Shown piece by piece: positions 1 through 11,231 of a DNA stretch of 64,000 bases (positions are counted from its first letter, which is position 1; the number at the start of each line of letters is the position of its first letter). Made by a program: the position numbers and the translations under genes. Source of the stretch: Glandiceps talaboti (Eukaryota; Hemichordata; Enteropneusta; Spengelidae); assembly GCF_964340395.1 (NCBI RefSeq), contig NC_135563.1:22814809-22878808 (forward strand), in the 5' to 3' direction. The notes beneath the pieces are model-generated. The model was not told the origin of the DNA. It did no database searches and was given only the letters and a program-made list of their open reading frames with translations.

Positions 1-1
1 A

Positions 2-1132
2 CAGTCAGTTCTATGGCAGAATAGGGATGCTTTCGTTGATAAATCAGGGACGTTAGGTTATTGTGATGTCATTAAGCATAGAATTGAATTAAATGAGAAT
101 GCAAAACCTGTCTCTCGGCCGCCATATCGTGTCTCCCCAGACAAACGCAAAGAAATAAGGTCTCAGTTAGATAATTTACTTGACCAGGGTGTTATTACAC
201 CTTCAACTTCACAGTATAGTAGTCCACTGTTATTGGTCAAGAAACCGTCAGGTGCGTATAGACTAGTTATTGATTATAGGGAATTAAATAAACAAACAGT
301 GCCAATCGTATTTCCCTTGCCTGGTTTGCAGGATTGTCTAGACATGATAGGAGATAAGTCTCCTAAATATTTCACTACCCTTGATATGACGTCTGGGTTT
401 TGGCAGTTGGCAATAGATGAGAGGGATTCTCACAAAACGGCATTTGTTAGTTTAGATGGGAAATATGAATGGAATACTTTACCTCAGGGTTTACGTAATT
501 CTAGTGCTTTGTTTCAACAGACAATGCAGCATTTATTTCGAGAATTAATTTGGAGCCACCTCGTCGTCTATCTCGATGATCTTGTTGTGTACAGTAATAC
601 TTTTGATAATCATCTGCTTCATATAAATAATGTTTTGACACGATTGCGAGAAGCAGGTTTGAAACTAGGTCCAAAGAAGTGTCACTTTGGTAGGAAGAAA
701 ATTAAGTTCTTGGGTCATATTCTGACTAAGGATGGTATCTCTGCGGATCCAGCTAAGATTTCAGCTGTTGAGAGTTTTCCAGTCCCTACAAATGTTTCTA
801 AGGTCAAGAGCTTTCTAGGTCTGGCAGGTTTCTATCGCCGTTTTATCAGAGATTTTTCTAAGATTGCCCATCCACTTCATAATTTATTGCATAAGAACAA
901 AGTGTTCAAATGGACAGATGATTGTCAACAGGCATTCGATACCTTGAAACAAAAACTAGTGACAGCTCCATTGTTAGGATTTCCTCAATACAATGATCCG
1001 TTCATACTGTATACAGACGCATCTGCATTTAGTGTAGGGTACGTTTTAGTACAAAAACAGGATAAACTAGAACGACCGATTGCTTATGTCGGTACGGTAC
1101 CTCGTAGAAGAGATGGTTTGAGAAGAAACTAG
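2..1132 (+). pseudogene. Ty3/gypsy retrotransposon pol fragment (RT and start of RNase H), decayed
   Basis: The frame is open from base 2, so the ORF enters from outside the window; the first ATG at 233 is internal. In order it shows a PPYR-type linker before RT, the GVITPS and SSPLLLVKK entry to the RT domain, LDMTSGFWQ in the first catalytic block, the LPQGLRNS block, the catalytic YLDD box (about 571-582), a thumb with FLGLAGFYRRFI, and the RNase H start with YTDAS (about 1012-1026). This order is typical of Ty3/gypsy (Metaviridae-like) pol. RNase H is cut short: after about 1090 the frame drifts and stops at 1130-1132, and a plausible continuation appears only in another frame, so a frameshift and decay are inferred. 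No integrase, LTR or primer-binding site is visible. It is a broken copy, not a host gene. Confidence 0.88.
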
Positions 1133-1647
<515 letters not shown>

Positions 1648-1757
1648 GGTCCGTAGTGTAAATCCACAATGTAATATCAGACTCGTCTTCTTTCATTTTT
1701 ATGTATGATAGCTCTCCAAGGTGATCGAGCACTCTACTTGTAAGTCCACACATGACA

Positions 1758-1797
1758 CTTAAATAAATAAACATAACATAACATAACATAACATAAC
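1758..1797. repeat. (ATAAC)n short microsatellite
   Basis: A short run of AAATA units passes into about five ATAAC pentamers, between two TA tracts. Confidence 0.85.
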
Positions 1798-1820
1798 TTG
1801 GCGAAAGAAGAATGAAACTG

Positions 1821-1824
<4 letters not shown>

Positions 1825-1869
<45 letters not shown>

Positions 1870-1896
1870 TTGGTAGTACTGGAACTCTTTCTTGGT

Positions 1897-1981
<85 letters not shown>

Positions 1982-2074
1982 TTGCTATAACTATTACGCT
2001 CTGCCACTGCGGTATAGAGCACTGTCTTAGCAGATTGATACTCACCGAGTTATATATATATATATATATATATA
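1825..2074. mobile_element. TA-cored dispersed element, copy 1
   Basis: Structure: (TA)n at 1825-1866, a 32-bp unique block at 1867-1898 (begins GTTTTGGTAGTACTGG), (TA)n at 1899-1978, a second unique block at 1979-2049 containing GCTCTGCCACTGCGGTATAG, then (TA)n at 2050-2074. Both unique blocks recur at 53302-53527, so this is a dispersed element and not a plain microsatellite. Microsatellite-cored non-autonomous elements with a terminal hairpin are known among Helitron-like and pearl-type families of marine invertebrates; assignment to one of those is inference. No ORF. Confidence 0.7.
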
Positions 2075-2099
2075 ACCCTTCAATTCATCATTACAATGT

Positions 2100-3340
2100 T
2101 ATAGTGTTCTCCACGGGCCCTTCTAAAGGGGGGGGGGGGCCGCCCCATTAAATTTTGCCCCCGCCCCATTGATACTGATGCCGCCTCTTTAAATTTACAT
2201 ACCAGTCTCTCAGAACTTTGATGTGTTCAGCCACAGGTAATCTTACTTGTCTGTGGTTCAGTCTGCATTTGATCGGAGATAGCCGACTACCCATATGTTC
2301 TACAAGTACGTTCTAATACACTGCTGTCCGACAACTAAAACCGGTGCTAATTACGACTCCTTTCTTACTTGTCTGTGGTTTTAGTCCTTACACATGGTGT
2401 GACTCAAAATAATAAACGTATTTCACACCTACGAGCCGACATGATTGCATAGCTACAAGCATCATAAACATTATTCAATTATGAGTAAATGCAACAATTG
2501 ACTGGCGGTTTCAATGTTTTTGAGGGGTTCTCACATTTTTAGGGTTGTTAGGTCTTTCCTACCAAACGATTGTAAGTATTAGTGAGAAATGTCTTACACG
2601 TACACATATTTTGTTGTTTATGTCACATTTATTTCGTACTCAAAGGTCATCGGCCCAAAATACAAGATTTAAATGTTTTCTAACAAAAAGGACAATTCAG
2701 AACCATAATTAATGAATAAATACACAAGCAAATTAGAGAAAATATGATAAACATCACAAATCATCATTAAGTTTCTTTCTCAAAGTCATAGCGTGAAAAA
2801 CAAAGGCTGCCAAACGTTGGATGTGATCCACATTTGTACTTGAAAGAAGGTCACATGTTTGAACAGCAAGGTGGGCTAATAACTACAAAAATATTTCGAG
2901 ATACTAAAAATCACCATATTTTAAATTGAGTAAAGAAACACGACATACATCTAGTAAGAACTGGGTCAGCTTTAGACAGCTGTAGTTTTCAATATTTCAC
3001 AATTACTCCGTCGTTAATCACACTAAGAAAGCTTGGTGGTGGCCTTTCACTAATTTACACGAGTTGTAGCATAAGGAAGTGACATTAAATGCTATGAAAA
3101 GAAGTAATCATAATGAAATGCAGTCTTGAAAACACAAAAGTGACTTGATAATAACAGAGAGACGTTGAAAAGACTGTAATTTTCTATATTTGACCAGTAT
3201 TTCTGTTAACAACGACTACCTGACTGTCTGTATAGAGTGATTTAAACTTAATCATAATTTTGTGAGTTATATGAAGTAAGAAATGAAAAACTCTGCTCTA
3301 GATTGTTATAACAGTGCTGCAGCAGGGCCGGCATTTCTGA
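2100..3340. other. Non-coding stretch, no gene seen
   Basis: Contains a G/C-rich patch at 2126-2165 (a G11 run followed by CCGCCCC-type sequence). No ORF of interest, splice-supported exon or clear repeat was seen. Confidence 0.5.
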
Positions 3341-3346
3341 CGCCAA

Positions 3347-5040
3347 CCGCAACCGGAAAATAACCAGCATAATATATACACCAACTCTTCGTTAAAGTCT
3401 CAGAAATATGGAAATTCATGATGACAAAGCCAAACATTATTACAAATTAAGTTAGAGCACAATATGTAACATGGTGTAGGAAGACTAAGATCAATATTTG
3501 TTTGGATAAAATAAAGATCCTATGTGTTGGGTTTTGGGATCATATTAAAGTTTTGATGTGTTTTGGTTGAACGTGTATATGTTTTAGTGTGATAGGTATT
3601 AGCCGGCACACAAGAACCATTGTTCCCCAAAAATATGGGCGTTACCATGGAAACGGTCATGTTTTGATCCAATATCACAATATGTCTCCCTGTAGTTCAG
3701 CAATGGAAACCTGGGGAGTCACTTAATGTTCTGAGGGACAGCTTTACCCTAACAATAATGTAAGGTTTCTATATATCAAATTCATTGTTAGAGTCTAACA
3801 AATAAGAAAATATATGAAAACCTACATAATCAATCATTTCCCAAATTCTACAGTTGTGTTTCAAAGCTATTTTTTCTGATTTGTAGTTGCTCATCAATAT
3901 ATATGCAATATGTCTCATTTCATAGGAATAACCGCGTGGGACTTTGCTATATTATTGGCAGTTGTCATGGTAACACACTTTTGTTGTTGTGCTAATAATG
4001 ATATATATTTATTTATAAAACAGTATTTTACAATTTAATGACAATAGTGTCTTAATGATCCTTTAACAAAGATAACCTATATTTTGGTTTAAGTTTTACA
4101 ACACCTCAAAGGAATATCACAGTCTACTTAAACTGTCATTTTACTGGTTTTTTATTCTGAAGTCTATTATCATGCATTTCATCATTCCCTAGACTTAAGG
4201 CAAAGAGTTTTATATTTGACAACAATTATGTTTTCTGCTTGTTGTTGCAAGTCAAACTATAGGCAATTGTCTGGTTTGTCATACGGCAACCAAGGAACAA
4301 GGATGTTAGACTTTGCTAAATTCTCGGTAGCTGTCATGGTAACACATTTTGGGGGAAATAATAATTTATGTGTACAGATTAACATTTATTACCAACAAAA
4401 ATGTGTACACATTCGATGTAAACAATATAAAACTTAAGTAAAAAAAACGACACTGAAACATAGTATTTAGTATTGATCAATGTTCGCCCGAGTTCTACTA
4501 AACCATGTTAGAAAAAGTGTGGTAACTTTCTTTGTACCAGTCTCTAGGTCTGTCATCACATATTTCCTGTTTTGTTAGACTCTAACAAAGAGTTTGATAT
4601 ATGGAAACCTTACATTATTTTCAGCTTAAAGCTGTCCTGCAAAACATTACGTGACTCTCCAGGTTTCCATTGCTGAACTATACAGAAAGATGAAATGTGA
4701 TTTTGACTCAAAACATGGTCATTGCCATGGTAACATGGACATTTTCTTGGAAGAATGGTCTTGTATGCCTGCTGATACCTCTCACACACAAAATAAAAAG
4801 TGTTGTAACTTTCTTTATATCAGTCTCCAGGTCTGTAATCATATATGTCCTTTTTTGTAAGATGGAAACCTTACATTATTGTCAGGATAAAGCTGATCTG
4901 TAAAACATTAAGTGACTCTCCAGGTTTCCATTGCTGAACTATAGGAAGAAAAATGTGATTTGGCTCAAAAGATGGCCGTTTCCATCGTAACGCGCATATT
5001 TTATTTTTTTATTTTATTTTATTTTATTTATTCTATTTTT

Positions 5041-5075
<35 letters not shown>

Positions 5076-5353
5076 TTTTTTTTGGGGGGGGGGTTCCTTT
5101 GTGCCGGCTAATACCTATCGCACACACTAAAACATATACATTAAAACTTTAATATGATCTCAAAACCCAACACACAGTATTTTTATTTCATCCAAACAAA
5201 TGTTGATCTTAGTCTTCCTACACCATGTTACATTATTGTGCTCTAACTTAATCTGTAATAATAATTTGGCTCTGTCACCATGCACTTCCATATTCCCGAG
5301 ACTCTAATGAAGAGTTTGAGAGAAATATTATGCTGGTTAGTTTCCGGTTGCGG
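3347..5353. mobile_element. ~2-kb element with long imperfect inverted-repeat arms
   Basis: Sequence from 3347 (CCGCAACCGGAAA) reads inward through about 3990 and recurs as reverse complement from 5353 inward to about 4540. Matching blocks include the arm ends, the TGATAGGTATTAGCCGGCAC block (3588/5110 area) and the block around CAGCAATGGAAACCTGG (3700/4670 area). The right arm carries an extra copy of that block at about 4862-4985 and a low-complexity insertion at 4996-5095. No ORF above 73 codons. This architecture fits a non-autonomous foldback or long-TIR DNA transposon; the superfamily is not determinable because target duplications are not clear. Confidence 0.7.
4996..5095. repeat. (ATTT)n and G-run low-complexity tract
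   Basis: T-rich tetranucleotide repeat about 85 bp long ending in T8 and a G11 run. It interrupts the right arm of the inverted-repeat element. Confidence 0.9.
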
Positions 5354-5439
5354 TATCTAAAAAAACTAGGCCACTTTTCAGGCCTCTGCTGGTCTACTAT
5401 ACTAAACTGTATATGTTAGTGCATATCATAATGCTACTC

Positions 5440-5825
5440 TATAAGACACTGTTGGCATTAATAAAAGACTGACATTTCTAACAGTTTACTTATTATATTG
5501 TGCACACTAGTACTCTTCTCATCGAAAAAAGTAATAATATTGTTACGGCTTACTCAATTTGATGAAGTACGGCGTAATGTAGTTGGAGAGTTACAGAAGT
5601 GATGAAACATTTAGGTAAGAAATTTTGAAATGTACCAGTAAATATCAATAGCTATACTCAGCAAAGTTGGCTACAAAGTAAGGCCAAACATGTAGGCATA
5701 AACTGGCTGCACGACAGTACTGATATCTCTAACTTCGAGTGATCCAGGTGCCTGTAAATAGTTACCTAGTCCTAGATATGACATTTAATAAGTTCTTGGA
5801 GAGTTATGTTCCTAATAAAAAAAAG
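5440..5825. repeat. ~390-bp dispersed repeat, copy A
   Basis: Starts near AAAAGACTGACATTTCTAAC and ends at GAGTTATGTTCCTAATAAAA. It shares long near-identical stretches with 5826-6150 and 8820-9245, including TATTATATTGTGCACAC and GTGATCCAGGTGCCTG. No coding potential. Confidence 0.85.
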
Positions 5826-6150
5826 TAGAATCGTCAAACCACTTTAACATTAAAAGACTGACACTTATAACACTTTACCTATTATATTGTGCACACTCTT
5901 CTCATCGTAAATAGTAATAATACCGTTACCACTTCATTTACGTATAGTAAGAAATTTGGAAATGACCGTAAAATATTAATAGCCATACTCAGAAAAGTTG
6001 GCTACAAGGTAAGGCCAAACATGTAGGCGTAAACTGATTGTACGACGGTACTGATATCTCTAACTTCGAGTGATCCAGGTACCTGTAAATAGTTATCTAG
6101 TCCTAGATATGAAATTAATGATTTATGGGGGATTTATGTTCTTAATAAAA
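5826..6150. repeat. ~390-bp dispersed repeat, copy B (shortened)
   Basis: Directly abuts copy A in the same orientation. It lacks part of the middle (the GGCTTACTCAATTTGATGAA segment of copies A and C), so it is an internally deleted tandem copy. Confidence 0.82.
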
Positions 6151-6339
6151 CAAGCAGTCGTCAGAGATGACTCACTCCCCGCAATGGATGTTTACAGAGA
6201 ATTGCCACCAGTCATGGTAGTGTGGTGTATTAGATTGTATGAAATATAGTGGCAAGGGCTTTGTAGCACGACTGTATAATTGATTGAATATTTGTATACA
6301 TTTTTGAATGTTTATTTATTTGTCTGTTAATCCCTGTTG

Positions 6340-7218
6340 TTATCTTTGCCATATAAATGATCATTTGGCTGTTGCTATGGGTGTGGTCTTTTTGCTAGGC
6401 ACATTTACATACATTTTTGAATGTGTATTCAATTGTATATTAATACATATCATTATCTTTGCAATATACATGGTCATTTGGCTGTTGCCATGGGCGTGGT
6501 CCTGTTGCTAGGCACATTTACATACATTTCTTGGATGTTTATTCAATTGCCTATTTATCATTGTTATCTTTGCGATATGCGTGATCATTTGGCTGTTGCT
6601 ATGGGTGTGGTCATGTTGCTAGGCAGATTTACATACGTTTTTTGAATGTGTATTAAATTGTCTATTAATACATATCGTTATCTTTGCAATATGCCTGGTC
6701 ATTTGGCTATTGCCATGGGCGTGTTCCTGTCGCTAGGCACATTTACATACATTTCTTGAATGTTTATTCAATTGTCTATTAATCACTTGTTATCTTTGCC
6801 ATATGGTGATCATTTGGCTGTTGCTATGGGCATATCTTCTTGCTAGGTACATTTCCATACATTTTTGGATGTCTGTTCACTTGACTAAAATACCCTGTTA
6901 TCTTTGTAAAATACACCACCGTTTGACTGTTGCTATGGGCTTAGTCATGGTTGCTAAGGATATTTGCATACATACATACATACATACATACATACATACA
7001 TACATACATACATACATTCTTGAATGTTTATTCAATTGTCTATTAGTTGCGATATGTGTGATCATTTGGCTGTTACTATGGGCATGGTAATGGTTGCTAA
7101 TGATATTTGAATACATTTTTGAATGTTTACTCACTTGCCTACCTGATGTCGTTATTTTTACCAAAACACATTGCCATTTGGTTGTTGCTATGGGCGTGGT
7201 CATTGTTGGTAGGGCCAA
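6340..7218. repeat. ~112-bp tandem satellite, about 8 units
   Basis: The marker CATTTGGCTGTTGCTATGGG, with small changes, recurs near 6363, 6475, 6587, 6698, 6808, 6919, 7061 and 7173: spacings near 112 bp except one unit lengthened by a CATA expansion. Repeated ORFs reading HLAVAMGVV on one strand follow from the tandem structure and lack other signs of a gene. Confidence 0.9.
6966..7018. repeat. (CATA)n microsatellite inside the satellite
   Basis: About 13 CATA tetramers expand one satellite unit from about 112 to about 142 bp. The seed CATACATT motif is present in every other unit. Confidence 0.95.
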
Positions 7219-7219
7219 A

Positions 7220-8784
7220 ATGTTTTACAGAAAATCTGCAGAATAACACTTCTAGTAACATCTCACCAAGTTTTAGTTTCATTGACAGAGTACTTTCTGA
7301 GATTTAAGCTTTTGACCAAAAATTCACATTGTTACACCTAATTTGCACATCACTCATGAGATCATTATATGCTTGATATTTCTTCTAAAACAAGCGACCT
7401 ATCAGTCAGAATAGTTCCGCTGTTTTTTGTTTTTTTTTATTTTGGTAACATGTAGAAGTGGTTCAGTTGTCCAGCTCTTCACTATGCAGTTTTGTTTTAG
7501 GGATGTAATAAATAAAGTGGTTAGTGGTTAAATATGATGACTCACTATAAAACACATTTCACACAGAAAGTTGGTAAAACATTGTACTTTTATATTATAG
7601 TCACTATTTTACAAAATATCTATTGTTATGAAAATTAAAAACAATGACTGGGAAATGCACAAAAGACTTTTGAGGTTGGCTTCCAGTGTCTTACAGCTTT
7701 AACCCTGGAAAACGTTAATGATGAATGAAATAAACTAGGGATCTAAAATAATTTTGAGGCAATTCGAATTTCAATTTTCTAACAATTTACCAAAAACACC
7801 GTCCACAATTGTCATCAACATTCAACTTGTAGTAGACATAACATCGTCTGATATTTTAATTTAATAGTCTATGGACCTGCTTGCAGATGGTGCACATATT
7901 TTGTTAGCTTGCATACCGAACAAGTCGCCCCTTCAGTGTTGAGAGTCGTGTCAGTAATTGAGTAATATAGACCCATGCCCGTCTGCAAGCAGGACTAGCA
8001 TTTCGTATGCAAGCTGGACTAAATTTAGTCAAGTGTTCAAAGCTCAATGTGACATGGCAAGATACATCGTGTAAATCGGAATTGTAGACCTACTAATCTC
8101 GGCAAAAATAAATATTTCGCTAATCATAACTGAAAAGGTCTTGTCTGAAAATGTTTCAATCTCAATGACAGAGATGCAGAGCGCTAGCGTAACACACGTC
8201 TTCCAACGATATGTCATATGCGTCAAGCAAAATGTAATAGGTCATCTACACCATCTCCTGAATAACTGTCCCTCGCTTTTGAGCTGCTAAAATAAACCAT
8301 TATTAGGTAGAAGACATCACAAAGTACTATTATTAACTTTTTATCATTCGTTTTTGAAAATTCACAATGTTTCACCGTTAAAATGATTTTTAAAAAGCGA
8401 CAAGACATCATATCGCCAGCTTTTAACGAACAATTAAAACGAAAGTCTGGACTGCAATCTCATGACTACTTTTTTCCATATATGGTAAGGCTTATGAGCA
8501 AAAGAACTTTGACCTCGACCTTACTCATTTCTACGCTGCATTATCACATCGGCAATTTTGACGTGACGATTTTGCCACCAATATTGGTCGTACAAAATGA
8601 ATATTGAAAATGGCACAGATCAACTTGGCATGAACAAATCTGAATAGCCTCCCCCCCCCAAGGAAAGTGCACACCAAATATCGAAGTATTCTGACTGTCA
8701 CTTTCGAAGAAGATGATGAAAATGAAAAAAGTTGACAGACCATGATCACTTATACCTCTATACCTATACAAACCTATACCTAAA
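7220..8784. other. Non-coding stretch, no gene seen
   Basis: AT-rich with scattered short ORFs of at most 75 codons on both strands, none with a recognisable domain or splice context. A C9 run lies near 8650. Confidence 0.45.
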
Positions 8785-8817
8785 GCTTACGCTGTCAGCG
8801 AAAGCTGACAGCGGAGC
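8785..8817. other. Perfect 10-bp hairpin with GAAA loop
   Basis: CGCTGTCAGC (8790-8799), loop GAAA (8800-8803), GCTGACAGCG (8804-8813); AGCT on each side extends the stem after a short bulge. It is followed immediately by CTAA and the start of repeat copy C. A GC-rich perfect stem in an AT-rich region at a repeat border suggests a terminal hairpin of a mobile element (inference). Confidence 0.75.
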
Positions 8818-8819
8818 TA

Positions 8820-9245
8820 AAAATAGAATCGACAAACCATTTTAACATTAAGAGACTGACATTTCTAACAGTTTACTTATTATATTGTGCACACAAGTAC
8901 TCTTCTCATCGAAAAAAGTAATAATATTGTTACGGCTTACTCAATTTGATGAAGTACGGCGTAATGTAGTGGGGAAAGTGATGAAAATAATCATTTAGGT
9001 AAGAAATTTGGAAATGTACCGGGAAACGTTAATAGCCATACTGAGCAAAGTTGGCTACAAGGTTAGGTCAACATGTAGGCGTAAACTGATTGCATGACTG
9101 TACTGATACCTCTGCGTTGCTTCAAATTTAAAAAGTCGAGTAATCCAGGTACCTGTAAACAGTTACCTAGATATGAAAGTTAATAACTTATTGGAAAGTT
9201 ATGTTCCTAATTTAAAAAATGGGAATTGACAAACCATTTTAACAT
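8820..9245. repeat. ~390-bp dispersed repeat, copy C
   Basis: Same sequence and orientation as copies A and B about 3 kb upstream. GACAAACCATTTTAACATT is present at both ends (about 8831 and 9227), like the junction of a tandem unit or a terminal direct repeat. Confidence 0.85.
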
Positions 9246-11180
9246 TTTTTCATGCTTTAGTAGACCTATTTTGTTAGCTGTTTGGTCGACTGCTCGATGT
9301 TTGGGTTGCACATTCCAATTCATTCAAAGTATATCGGTATACATAGAGTCGGGTATCAAATAAAACAAACTGTTAAAATAAATGGTAAGTGTATAAGTAC
9401 TGTACATGTTGGTGATATTTTCATTTCATAATCATACTTAAGCATTCAGAATGACTTACAAATGATAAGTCAGAAGGAAACTTTGAACCATTTGTGTGAT
9501 TAAATGTTCCAAATTTCAACAATAAATGACAATTTTCGCTCAGGTATGCGCTCGTGGGCTTGCCATATGACATTCAGTGATATCGTAGTTTTTCCAAATC
9601 ATGCCATAATAGAGCGTTGGGTATTTGAATTTCGCAAGACTTAAAAAAAATATAGGGTCGATCGGGTCATGACAAATATGGAATTAAGTAAGTTCGCCCT
9701 TAACTAGAAATAGTCTTTTATTGAAATTTATTTTGAAATTCCGTTCGTAAGGTATTTCAATTGTCCGCAATCTGTCATCATTTGGTTTAATTTTCCAATG
9801 TTCACTTTCATTATGTTGTTATTATATCTCGTAATTCCGTCAACTATAAAGAGACATCGGGTAGAAAGTATCTGAGTTGGCTCCTTGTTATCTGTAAACA
9901 GTCATTCGTAAATAATTAGCCATTTTAATTATGAAATTGTCTCTTGGTAAGTGTGTGGTCCTATTTAATCTATCATTACTATAATCAACTGTACAATTTT
10001 GTCTTTCAATATTTTGTTTCAATAATGTCACTTTATCTACCACAGGAAAACCGAACAGAGTATCTGCGATGACTTCTTTCATTATCTGAAATATTGTTAA
10101 AATTATCTTTTACGGCTTTAGAGTGCAGCACTCGTCCAGTTGACATAGTGACAGACTGCAAGATACTTGTGTAACGAATTGGGGGGTTACTCTACTGTTA
10201 ACGTAACCCTCCTCCATGTTACTCTCTCTCTCCACTCTGTACACGGGATCGACTTGGACTTTTAGGGAATTAGCTCAGACTACACACAATGTCCATGGTT
10301 AACCTGGATCATTTGGAGGTGGCCATGGAGCAGATCGAAGCTCCTGACCTCGGACCATCTCTTCCAAAGGACTGAATCCATAATTTTATTATTCCATTAA
10401 ATTCTTATAAACATAAAATATACAGTACTACAGTATACAGTAAATGATTGGGTGATATAGTAATCAGCACCATAAATGACTAAAACGGAAGTATTGCCGT
10501 CGCCTTAATTCAATGCAAATGATATTGACAAATATGAAAACTAGCTAAACAATGTGATCACGTCATTGTTCTTCCAACTGTCTGTAATTAGTCATTATGT
10601 GACATCAACGATCTTTTAATAACTCAATGTTGTCATCTCAGAAGAATACTAATTGTATTCTGTCATCCGTAACACTTGTGTCATTCAGCCCTAACTGGTA
10701 GTGTGAGTGCTGGCTGATTAGGGCGCCGCAACAGGTTGTGTTTTACAGACTAACGTAGCATAGCTAGTGTGTAGTTATTGAATAATTTATTGCGTTTATC
10801 GACAAACAGAAAGCACTTCGCCAGGGCAAGCGTATCGGACTACAACCGAATTTCAACACACGCCAGTATGTTGTGTCTTGTTACACAAGTCATCCTATTT
10901 TGTTCATAATTTCGTTAATTGACTTTCCAAGTTTGACATATATTACTTCTTGGTGTTCTTATGAAATATTGATTGTGTCATCGATTATTACTCGTCTTGC
11001 TCGGTACTAACACTATCTATGTCTTCATCTTTGGTCATTAGGATGAAGATATCTGCCAGTGGTAACTGTAAGACTATTATTTGATACACCAGCTGTGCCA
11101 GCTGTGAACAACGTATACATGTATACCATAGAACCTAAATGATGCATTGGTGTTGGATGTCAAGAATGGTTACTAGACTT
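9246..11180. other. Gene-free stretch upstream of the GPCR
   Basis: No supported exon. At about 10170-10370 there is a segment with TGTAACGAATTGGGG-like sequence, a CT-rich run and a downstream ACCATCTCTTCCAAAGGACT stretch that could be a decayed solo LTR, but no second copy or target duplication is visible here. Confidence 0.35.
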
Positions 11181-11182
11181 TG

Positions 11183-11190
11183 TATAAAAG
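11183..11190 (+). promoter_or_regulatory. Possible TATA box for the GPCR gene
   Basis: TATAAAAG lies 49 bp before the GPCR start codon at 11232. A start site about 25-30 bp downstream would leave a 5' UTR of about 20 nt. This suits an intronless gene, but an upstream non-coding exon cannot be excluded. Confidence 0.35.
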
Positions 11191-11231
11191 AGTATACAGT
11201 TGAATCGACCTGAAGATAATAATACAAAGCT

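Noticed and set aside
6308-7307. Repeated small ORFs sharing HLAVAMGVV
   Set aside because: They follow the 112-bp satellite in shifting frames, with no start, splice or domain support.
10269-10290. GGGAATTAGCTCAGA, like the start of a tRNA gene
   Set aside because: No T-arm or acceptor stem complement downstream.
10170-10375. Possible solo LTR starting TGTAACGAATTGG
   Set aside because: No matching second copy, target duplication or internal retroviral sequence in the window; kept only as a remark.
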